A stretch of DNA of 64,000 bases from UBA5796 sp040752455 (lineage in GTDB: Bacteria; Chloroflexota; Anaerolineae; Anaerolineales; Villigracilaceae). Position 1 is the first letter of the stretch. Each line of letters opens with the position of its first letter. The notes beneath the pieces are model-generated. The model saw nothing but the letters and a program-made list of their open reading frames with translations. It was not told the DNA's origin and ran no database searches. Of this stretch, positions 58,630-64,000 are shown piece by piece. Position numbers and translations under genes: made by a program. Where the stretch lies: the NCBI GenBank assembly GCA_049324115.1, contig JBMOMN010000009.1, positions 62,001 through 126,000 on the forward strand, written 5' to 3'.

Positions 58630-59655
58630 CTAGAGAATTAACATCGCGTCGCCAAACGAGTAGAAGCGGTAGCCCTCCCGGACGGCGGTCTGGTAGGCGC
58701 TCAATACCGTCTCGCGTCCGGCGAAGGCGCTGACCAGCATGATCAGGGTGGATTTTGGCAGGTGGAAGTTGGTGACCATCGCGTCCACCAGTTTGAATTG
58801 GTAGCCGGGGAGGATGAAGAGGGATGTTGAACCCACATATGCAGAGACCTGAGAATTGGAGATTGGAGATTGGAGATTGGCTACGCTTTCGAGGGTGCGG
58901 ACGGAGGTGGTGCCGACGGCGATGATCCGCCCGCCGCTGGCGCGCGCCCGGTTGATGGCTTCGGCGGTTTCAGCGGGGAGTTCGCACCATTCGGTGTGGA
59001 TCTTGTGTTCGGTTGGATCGTCTTCGGTGACGGGCGCGAACGTGTCCAGCCCGACGTGCAGGGTGACGTAGGCGAGGCCCACGCCCCGGGCCTGCAACTC
59101 GTCGAGCAGGCGCGGCGTGAAGTGCAGCCCGGCGGTCGGCGCGGCCGCGGAACCGGGTTCGCGAGCGTAGACGGTCTGGTAGCGCTCCGGGTCGGACAGT
59201 TCCTTGTGGATGTAGGGCGGCAGCGGCACGTGGCCCACTTTGGGGAAATACGGCTCGATCGGCTCGTCGAAACGGACGACGCGCTCGGAACCGTTGAGCA
59301 GGCCGACGATCCCGGCGGACGGCCCATCCTCGACCCGGATGGTTTTCCCCACCGTCAGCCCCTTCCCGCCGACGAGCGCTTCCCAGGTCAATTTGTCCAG
59401 GCGGCGCAGGAGCAGCAACTCGACCCGGCCCCCGGTCGGCTTGCGGGCATAAATGCGGGCCGGGATGACCCGCGTCCGGTTCAGCACCAGCAGGTCGCCG
59501 GGACGGAGGTACTCGCTAATCTCGCGGAAGGTGCGGTGTTCGAGCGTCCCGGTATCGCGATGCAGCACGAGCAGCCGGGACGAATCGCGCGGCTCGACGG
59601 GCGTCTGGGCGATGGAGGAGTCGGGGAGGGGGTAGTCGAAGTCGGAGGTTTGCAT
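58630..59655 (-). CDS. queA: S-adenosylmethionine:tRNA ribosyltransferase-isomerase
   Basis: 341 residues from the ATG at 59655. QueA motifs: DFDYPLPDSSIAQTPVEPRD start, LLVLNRTRVIPARI, GSAAAPTAGLHFT, FAPVTEDDPTEHKIH and NFHLPKSTLIMLVSAFAG. It makes epoxyqueuosine in the tRNA wobble position. Between ESVA and VSAYVGST it holds an inserted NLQSPISNSQ encoded by a GGAGATT heptad repeat not expected in the family. The insertion lies in a loop near the C-terminal third. Confidence 0.95.
   Translation of the reverse strand: MQTSDFDYPLPDSSIAQTPVEPRDSSRLLVLHRDTGTLEHRTFREISEYLRPGDLLVLNRTRVIPARIYARKPTGGRVELLLLRRLDKLTWEALVGGKGLTVGKTIRVEDGPSAGIVGLLNGSERVVRFDEPIEPYFPKVGHVPLPPYIHKELSDPERYQTVYAREPGSAAAPTAGLHFTPRLLDELQARGVGLAYVTLHVGLDTFAPVTEDDPTEHKIHTEWCELPAETAEAINRARASGGRIIAVGTTSVRTLESVANLQSPISNSQVSAYVGSTSLFILPGYQFKLVDAMVTNFHLPKSTLIMLVSAFAGRETVLSAYQTAVREGYRFYSFGDAMLIL
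58851..58880. repeat. Heptad tandem repeat (GGAGATT)n inside queA
   Basis: GGAGATT repeated three times (58858-58878) after a variant copy GAGAATT; about 30 bp, in frame. A variant (GAGATTGGAAATT) stands in the intergenic region at 46665-46677. Confidence 0.85.
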
Positions 59656-59691
59656 GAACAGAAAAAACGGCGCTGGTTGGCTGCGCCGCAT

Positions 59692-60012
59692 TCACCACTC
59701 TTTACGAGCTTTCTCCCAATCCAGCGCCCCGGATTTTTCCGGGCCAGCTTGCAACTTTTTTAGAATTGTTTTTGCAATCCTGCGGTCGTCGTTTTCTTCG
59801 CGCATAAGCTCCTCCCGCCGTTCCCGGATCAGCGCCTCTATCAGCGATGGTTCGCCCGCATATTTCCCATAAGTCGCGTCAATATATCCCACACGGAGCT
59901 GGTGCTGCGTATCCTGTTGGTTTTCGGCCAACAATTCCTGAATTTTTTGGTAGGTTTCTTGGGAAAGTTCGATGATTTCGCCATCAGGGGTTATCAGACG
60001 AGGAGCAGACAT
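59692..60012 (-). CDS. Small conserved-looking protein (possible antitoxin)
   Basis: 106 residues from the ATG at 60012 with AAAGGCG upstream. The start (MSAPRLITPDGEIIELSQET) has an LTPDGxxIELS pattern and the rest is charged and helical (IREREELMREENDDRRI-like). It resembles small antitoxin-type proteins but I cannot place it, and no toxin gene adjoins it. It ends 36 nt before queA. A role with the retroelement repeats nearby is not indicated. Confidence 0.6.
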   Translation of the reverse strand: MSAPRLITPDGEIIELSQETYQKIQELLAENQQDTQHQLRVGYIDATYGKYAGEPSLIEALIRERREELMREENDDRRIAKTILKKLQAGPEKSGALDWEKARKEW

Positions 60013-60098
60013 AGAATCGCCTTTCATTCAACCTGATTATACCTTCATGTCGAACGGCATTGGGCAGGTGAGCGAGGGGCGAACCCGCCCATTAAAGC

Positions 60099-60138
60099 GC
60101 CCCGCGCCGGGGCGGTCGTACCGCTCATGGCGCGGGGC
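60099..60138. repeat. GC-rich hairpin with nested stem
   Basis: GCCCCGCGCC (60099-60108) pairs with GGCGCGGGGC (60129-60138); within the loop GCGGT-cgt-ACCGC pairs again. TATTTTATATTT follows on the plus strand. Could be a structured RNA or a terminator; no plus-strand gene precedes it. Confidence 0.6.
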
Positions 60139-60310
60139 TATTTTATATTTGCCTGAATCCGCCCTTCGATTTCGCTGAGGGTGAATTCAGCCAGGACTCA
60201 GCCGCGCTTTCTCTCCTGTTTTGCCTCGGCTTACGTCTCGTGGGCGTAGAGCATTTCTGGCGAACGGCACGGAACGCAAGCGCTCCGAAACCCACAACTT
60301 GGGAAGAAAT

Positions 60311-60429
60311 GGGACGCCACCACCCGAAAACCGTTGTTGATGTTGAAGTTGTCCGGGTTGTTCCTGTTGCGAAACGCACAGCGGGCGTTCTCACTATTGT
60401 TGTTGAACGACCCGCCCCGCAGGACGCGG
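60311..60429 (-). repeat. Diversity-generating retroelement template repeat (TR)
   Basis: 119 bp, equal in length to the variable repeat at 60585-60703. The sense strand (minus) has 27 adenines; 12 of them differ in the variable repeat and none of the other 92 positions does. The TR codes on paper for an Asn-rich version (GGSFNNNSENARCAF, RNRNNPDNFNINNGF), the mark of AAY codons used for adenine mutagenesis. It should be transcribed and reverse transcribed by a DGR RT. Confidence 0.95.
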
Positions 60430-60489
60430 CGTTGACCGGCTGGCCCCGCCATCATAAGACGGCATGAAGATTCTACCTCAAAAACACAC

Positions 60490-60517
60490 CTGGGGAAGGG
60501 GCAAGCCCCTTCCCCAG
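60490..60517. repeat. Perfect hairpin between VR and TR
   Basis: CTGGGGAAGGGGC (60490-60502), AA, GCCCCTTCCCCAG (60505-60517): 13-bp stem, 2-nt loop, 67 nt beyond the variable repeat. DGRs need a hairpin/cruciform downstream of VR for homing. On the minus strand it is followed by GTGTGTTTTTG, so it may be the target gene's terminator as well. Confidence 0.8.
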
Positions 60518-60558
60518 ACCCCATCCCCACAGAATCCAGAGATTCAGAACTCAGAAAT

Positions 60559-61860
60559 TCAAGAGCGTTTCAGGAGAGAGACAGGGGACGCCACCACCCG
60601 AAAACCGCGGTTGATGTTGAAGTTGTCCGGGCCGTACCCGTAGCGAAACGCACAGCGGGCGTTCTCACAACCGTTGAGGAACGACCCGCCCCGCAGGACG
60701 CGGAAAACCGTTGACTCCGCGCTTTCATCTTCTCGCCCATCATCGAAACGGTATGGATACTTGAAATCCGGTGATTCCGCTTTTTTGCCCCAGAGGCTGC
60801 GGGTCCATTCCCAGACATTGCCAGCCATGTCTGCGCAGCCATAAGGCGAGTCGCCCTGCGGGGAATACGTCCCAACCGGCGTGGTGTCGTTTTTACCCGC
60901 CTCCTTCGTATTGCATTTACTTTTGTTGAACTGGTCTCCCCAAGGATACTCGTTGCCATCCGGGCCGCGCGCCGTTTTTTCCCATTCCGCTTCGGAGGGC
61001 AAGCGGAAGCTGTACCCCTCCGGCAATTCGCCCTGGTATTTTATATTGAGCCATTCGACGTACTTCTGTGCATCGTACCAGGAAACGTTGACAACCGGAT
61101 GTTGCGCCTTGCCCTTGGACATGATGACCGGCGCGCCGGTTTCACGCGCCACGAGAGCGTATTGATAATTGGTTACGGGGAAACGCCCTATGTAAAAATC
61201 GTAGTTCAACTGGTAGACAAGGTGTTGGGGCTTTGCAGCATCCATGTCATCCGCCCCCATAAAGAAATCACCCGCAGGCACATGGACGAACTCCAGCCCG
61301 CCAAAAATATAGATGGGATGCCCGCCCGGGGTTGTTTTTGTCGCAGCCGGGATCGCGGCCACTGCCGTCCGAATACCTGCTGACACCGGGTTGATGGATG
61401 CGCGAGCCGGTGCAGGCTTGGCGGGCGGCAATATCTTCAAAGAACCTGCCCTGAGATAAAGCGATTGCAATAATTTCTTGTGCGCGTCAGGCTGGAAGTA
61501 ATCTGCCCACTGCCATTGCTGGAATTTGAACGGCGGCTGGCATTCGTCCAGTCGCAGGGGAATGATATAAATCGCGCCTTCGGGTTTTTCTTCGGCGAAA
61601 TTCAAGGCCCGTTTGAATTCCTTCTGGACATAACCTTCCTTGGCGATCGATTCTTCCGACAGGCAGACGATGATGGCATCCGCTTCACGCAAGGCTTTAT
61701 AGATTTCCAGGTCCCAATCCATACCGGGCAGCAAATTGATTTCGTCGAACCAGGGTTCTACCCAGGCTTGCGCTTTCAATTCGGCGTACAACTTGCGCAC
61801 CGCAGGCTTATCCTGGGAAGCGTGGCAAAGGAAAACTCGGAGCGGTCGTGTTTCGGGCAT
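60559..61860 (-). CDS. TIR-FGE fusion protein, target of the diversity-generating retroelement
   Basis: 433 residues. Residues 1-145 are a bacterial TIR domain (RVFLCHASQDKPAVRKLYAE, PWFDEINLLPGMDWDLEIYK, AIIVCLSEESIAKEGYVQKE). After a linker, residues ~185-433 are an FGE/C-type-lectin fold (FVHVPAGDFFMGADD, RLPSEAEWEKTARG, DMAGNVWEW, RVLRGGSF). The last part, residues ~386-426, is the variable repeat; eight residues differ from the template (N to L, G, Y, R; S to C; R to G). The variable face would bind a ligand and the TIR part signal or act as an NAD-consuming effector. GGAG lies 8 nt upstream of the ATG. Confidence 0.93.
   Translation of the reverse strand: MPETRPLRVFLCHASQDKPAVRKLYAELKAQAWVEPWFDEINLLPGMDWDLEIYKALREADAIIVCLSEESIAKEGYVQKEFKRALNFAEEKPEGAIYIIPLRLDECQPPFKFQQWQWADYFQPDAHKKLLQSLYLRAGSLKILPPAKPAPARASINPVSAGIRTAVAAIPAATKTTPGGHPIYIFGGLEFVHVPAGDFFMGADDMDAAKPQHLVYQLNYDFYIGRFPVTNYQYALVARETGAPVIMSKGKAQHPVVNVSWYDAQKYVEWLNIKYQGELPEGYSFRLPSEAEWEKTARGPDGNEYPWGDQFNKSKCNTKEAGKNDTTPVGTYSPQGDSPYGCADMAGNVWEWTRSLWGKKAESPDFKYPYRFDDGREDESAESTVFRVLRGGSFLNGCENARCAFRYGYGPDNFNINRGFRVVASPVSLLKRS
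60585..60703 (-). repeat. Diversity-generating retroelement variable repeat (VR)
   Basis: 119 bp at the 3' end of the TIR-FGE gene. Substitutions from the template, in coding sense: AAC to CTC, AAT to GGT, AGT to TGT, AAC to TAC, AGG to GGG, AAC to TAC, AAC to GGC and AAC to CGC; all changed bases are template adenines. The constant 3' end (GGTTTTCGGGTGGTGGCGTC) would be the homing-initiation segment. The gene goes on 7 codons past it. Confidence 0.95.
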
Positions 61861-61919
61861 GAGGAACTCCCCAAAAGGTTGTGGAGGTTATAGCGGTAAA
61901 AATATTATAAGCCAGGTTT

Positions 61920-62147
61920 TCACTTTTTCAAAAACCGCACGATCACATTCAACAAAATCGTCAACACTAGCGAGATCAAAATGGCGCTCGTCAGAGGGAA
62001 ATAGAAGGTGAACCCGTCCCGTTCGATGCGGATGTCGCCGGGCAGGCGTCCCAGCGGCAGGTTGAAGCGCGAGAGCAGGTAAACCGCCCCGCCGACGAGG
62101 ATCAAAACGATGCCGATCAGCACCAGGGTCTTCGCCAGGGAGATCAT
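61920..62147 (-). CDS. DUF2905-family membrane protein
   Basis: 75 residues with two membrane helices (LVLIGIVLILVGGAVYLL and AILISLVLTILLNVIVRFL) and the LPGDIRIERDGFTFYFPL loop diagnostic of DUF2905. Function unknown. Its ATG overlaps the stop of the RNA methyltransferase (ATGA). Confidence 0.92.
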   Translation of the reverse strand: MISLAKTLVLIGIVLILVGGAVYLLSRFNLPLGRLPGDIRIERDGFTFYFPLTSAILISLVLTILLNVIVRFLKK

Positions 62148-62974
62148 CGCTTCGCGCCTCGCTGCCGCGACACTTCATACAGCAAAATCGAAGCGGCGCA
62201 GGCCATGTTCAGCGACGAGGCCGAGCCGGAACTCATCGGGATGGCCAACATCACGTCGCACAACGCCTGGTAAGCATCGCTCAACCCGGCGGTTTCGTTG
62301 CCCACCAACAGGATCGTCGGCAGGGTCAGGTCGTGCTGATGGACGGCGGTGTCCGCCCTGGCGCTGGTGCCGACGATTTGCAGGGTGTCGAATTGCATTT
62401 TCAGGCCTTCGATCCACGGCAGCAACGCCTTGTGCGAGGGCAGGCGCACGCTTGGGAGGCTGAAAAACGAGCCGGTCGTGGCCCGGATGGTCTCAGGATC
62501 GTACAGATCCGCCGCGTGGCCGGTGACCACCAGCCCGTCCGCGCCCAGGGCGTCGCAAGAGCGGATGACCGTCCCCAGGTTGCCGGGGCTGGACGGCCGG
62601 TCGAGCACGACCACCAGCGGGACATTCCCGACCGGGATGCGGGTCAACTCGTCTGCGGGCATAGACACCAGCGCGATCAGTTCGGAGGCATCTTCCTTCT
62701 GGCTGAGTTTGTCCATCAGGCGCAGCGGCAGCTCGAAATGCTTCTTCGCCCCCGCCGTGGCGATGATCCCCTCGGCCCAGTCCGACAGACGCTTCTCACG
62801 CGAATAGGCCAGCGCCGAAAACTCCCAGCCGTGCGCCACCGCCTGGGTGATGGCGCGCACCCCCTCCACGAAAAACTCGCCGGAGCGGGCGCGCTTGGCC
62901 CGGTTGCGGCGCAGGGTTTCGATGTGCTGGAAATCACTGTTTTCGGTGTGGATTTTTATGAGAGAGGTTTTCAT
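62144..62974 (-). CDS. SpoU/TrmH-family RNA 2'-O-methyltransferase
   Basis: 276 residues from the ATG at 62974. N-terminal RNA-substrate-binding region (TLRRNRAKRARSGEFFVEGV), then the SPOUT domain: VVLDRPSSPGNLGTVIRSCD (motif 1), LLVGNETAGLSDAYQ (motif 2) and AIPMSSGSASSLNMACAASI (motif 3), forming the knotted SAM site. Methylates a ribose in rRNA or tRNA; target unknown. Confidence 0.92.
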   Translation of the reverse strand: MKTSLIKIHTENSDFQHIETLRRNRAKRARSGEFFVEGVRAITQAVAHGWEFSALAYSREKRLSDWAEGIIATAGAKKHFELPLRLMDKLSQKEDASELIALVSMPADELTRIPVGNVPLVVVLDRPSSPGNLGTVIRSCDALGADGLVVTGHAADLYDPETIRATTGSFFSLPSVRLPSHKALLPWIEGLKMQFDTLQIVGTSARADTAVHQHDLTLPTILLVGNETAGLSDAYQALCDVMLAIPMSSGSASSLNMACAASILLYEVSRQRGAKR

Positions 62975-62987
62975 CAGAACCAGAGTG

Positions 62988-63380
62988 TTACCCCCCGCCC
63001 CGCTCATAAGGAGCAATAACCTGCACGTCGGGCATGGGATAATCTCTTACATTGCGCGTTGCCAGTTCCGCCCCAATGACATAAGCAGTTGCAGCGATCA
63101 AGGCATCGGCCAATTCCATCCGGTGTGACTTTCGATAATCTTTCAGATATTCCCCTGCCTTTCGGGCAATAGACTCGTCAATATCCATGATGACAAAAAG
63201 ATTGAACAACTTTTCGGTGCGCTCTTGCTCCCCAGGGCGCATCCCTGCCAGGATTTCGGTCAGGCTGACAACCGAGATTGCCAGAACTTCGCCCTCGATC
63301 AATTTTTGCGTGAAATACTCCAGGGCCATACGATGCCCATGGAAATGGTCTATTGCAATGTCTGTGTCAATCAGCTTCAT
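62988..63380 (-). CDS. vapC: VapC-type PIN-domain toxin
   Basis: 130 residues. PIN domain with acidic residues in MKLIDTDIAIDHF (Asp5/Asp7), SLTEILAGM (Glu) and MELADALIAATAYVIG (Asp), which bind Mg2+ and cut RNA, usually tRNA. It overlaps the end of the antitoxin gene by 14 nt, the normal toxin-antitoxin arrangement. Confidence 0.92.
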   Translation of the reverse strand: MKLIDTDIAIDHFHGHRMALEYFTQKLIEGEVLAISVVSLTEILAGMRPGEQERTEKLFNLFVIMDIDESIARKAGEYLKDYRKSHRMELADALIAATAYVIGAELATRNVRDYPMPDVQVIAPYERGGG

Positions 63381-63642
63381 CCGTATCCGCCCTTGATTTG
63401 TCTAAACGGTATCCTTTTCGGATTTCGCGCACATACTCTCTGGCATCCGCTGGCAGGTCGGTTCGATCGGCCCACATACCAAAACTCTCCGCCAGCACCT
63501 CGTGGATCTTTTCGATGGGCGTGACAACCATCCGTCCCTGTTTGTCGAGCGTGATGGCTACTTCCTGCCCCGCAGGCAGCAGCTTTCGAAACTCATCAGG
63601 GATATTCAAAGTGTATTTGGGCGTAATTCGAGTAACAACCAT
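63367..63642 (-). CDS. vapB: VapB-type antitoxin (AbrB/MazE-like)
   Basis: 91 residues from the ATG at 63642 with GGAGG upstream. N-terminal swapped-hairpin AbrB domain (MVVTRITPKYTLNIPDEFRK, then GQEVAITLDKQGRMVVTPIE) and a C-terminal tail that should wrap the toxin. It binds DNA to repress its own operon together with VapC. It follows ruvB by 30 nt. Confidence 0.87.
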   Translation of the reverse strand: MVVTRITPKYTLNIPDEFRKLLPAGQEVAITLDKQGRMVVTPIEKIHEVLAESFGMWADRTDLPADAREYVREIRKGYRLDKSRADTDEAD

Positions 63643-63672
63643 TCGAGCCTCCAATAGCACGGTCATTATAAA

Positions 63673-64000
63673 TCATAGCAGCCTCGGCTGGCCGTCTTCG
63701 CGATATTCCAGTCCCAGATGCTCGTAGGCCAGCTTTGTGGCCACCCGCCCCTGCGGGGTGCGGTCGAGGAAGCCGAGTTGGAGCAGGTACGGCTCGACCA
63801 CGTCCATGATCGTGTCGGATTCTTCACTGATGGTAGCCGCAATGGTGTTCAATCCCACCGGGCCGCCGCTGTATTTCTCGATGATCGCCCGCAGCACGCG
63901 CCGGTCCACGTCGTCCAGGCCGAGCGGATCAACCTGGAGCAGGTCGAGGGCGCCGGCGGCCATCTCCCGCGAGACGACGCCGTCGCCGCGCACCTGGGCA
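63673..64000 (-). CDS. ruvB: Holliday-junction helicase RuvB, C-terminal part (5' end outside window)
   Basis: About 108 residues are visible. AQVRGDGVVSREMAAGALDL and VDRRVLRAIIEKYSGGPVGL are the start of the RuvB C-terminal winged helix, and FLDRTPQGRVATKLAYEHLG is its end. The ATPase domain lies outside the window. With RuvA and RuvC it moves Holliday junctions. Confidence 0.95.
   Translation of the reverse strand, partial: AQVRGDGVVSREMAAGALDLLQVDPLGLDDVDRRVLRAIIEKYSGGPVGLNTIAATISEESDTIMDVVEPYLLQLGFLDRTPQGRVATKLAYEHLGLEYREDGQPRLL

Larger units (their letters stand above)
60013..60558. other. Non-coding stretch holding the template repeat and hairpins
   Basis: 546 nt with no gene start that I trust. 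It holds a 40-nt hairpin (60099-60138), a degenerate segment (60143-60310), the template repeat (60311-60429) and a perfect hairpin (60490-60517). No reverse transcriptase or Avd-like frame is seen, although the RT gene usually adjoins the template repeat. Confidence 0.75.

Noticed and set aside
60231..60530. A 99-codon frame over the template repeat as a gene
   Set aside because: It has no plausible start signal or complete domain; the FGE-like part is just the template repeat read in frame.
4..63993. Many long open frames on the strand opposite real genes (for example 2171-4117, 17508-19646, 53786-56218)
   Set aside because: They are high-GC antisense shadows with Gly/Arg/Pro-rich, domain-free translations and no ribosome sites.
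1..64000. tRNA or rRNA genes
   Set aside because: The intergenic gaps were read for T-loop and cloverleaf patterns; none was convincing.
60559..64000. Phage or integrative element around the retroelement
   Set aside because: No integrase, phage structural gene or flanking attachment repeat was seen; the neighbours are housekeeping genes.

Overview
The window is a high-GC, gene-dense bacterial chromosome segment, read as one continuous 64 kb piece. The gene set suggests an anaerobic or facultative member of Chloroflexota, probably Anaerolineae. That is inferred from content: many two-component systems, FGE-fold proteins, an LCP protein, a ROK-controlled sugar ABC operon, a fused branched-chain oxo-acid dehydrogenase and abundant short palindromic intergenic repeats. 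No rRNA or tRNA gene was seen to confirm it.

Layout. 1-1.6 kb: end of hemA and a coupled radical-SAM gene. 1.6-7.4 kb (minus): a membrane redox complex of the Hmc/DsrMKJOP type (HdrD/DsrK-like, NarI/DsrM-like, ferredoxin, and an NrfD membrane subunit fused to a six-heme cytochrome c), headed by an XRE-cupin regulator and divergent from a second XRE-cupin regulator. 9-15.5 kb (minus): siroheme synthesis genes, an epimerase, a NarX/NarL-type two-component pair and an FGE-fold protein. 15.7-20.3 kb: a MASE3 sensor kinase, a GH4 glycosidase and a truncated BadF-type kinase that runs into an AT-richer patch holding a C39-peptidase fragment and a lipoprotein. 22-28.6 kb: hydrolase, methyltransferases, fused E1 and E2 of an oxo-acid dehydrogenase, and a small coupled operon. 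28.7-34.3 kb: HxlR regulator, cysteine desulfurase-rhodanese fusion, an OmpR-type two-component pair and comM. 34.4-39.9 kb: a sugar ABC transporter operon with a MocA-type dehydrogenase and a ROK repressor that has its own palindromic operator. 40-46.6 kb: GNAT, a tiny membrane protein, a soluble LacI-domain histidine kinase and a second NarX/NarL-type pair. 46.7 kb: SRP RNA. 46.9-59.7 kb: tandem paralogous membrane proteins, LCP, HEAT and Trm112-like proteins, an S51/CysRS-tail fusion, a peroxiredoxin-like gene with an in-frame UGA, UDG, a sensor-propeller diguanylate cyclase, AlaX and QueA. 59.7-64 kb: a diversity-generating retroelement template/variable repeat pair with a TIR-FGE target gene, an SpoU methyltransferase, vapBC and the end of ruvB.

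Two observations stand out. First, a 119-bp template repeat (60311-60429) and a variable repeat at the 3' end of a TIR-FGE gene (60585-60703) differ at 12 positions, and every difference lies at a template adenine. This is the signature of a diversity-generating retroelement, yet no reverse transcriptase is encoded in the window. Second, a peroxiredoxin-like gene (52666-53118) carries an in-frame UGA exactly where the peroxidatic cysteine belongs (U-P-Y-C), followed by a strong hairpin; it is most likely a selenoprotein that ordinary gene callers cut in two.

A lesser theme is palindromic or direct-repeat elements scattered between genes, some of which also sit in frame inside comM and queA.
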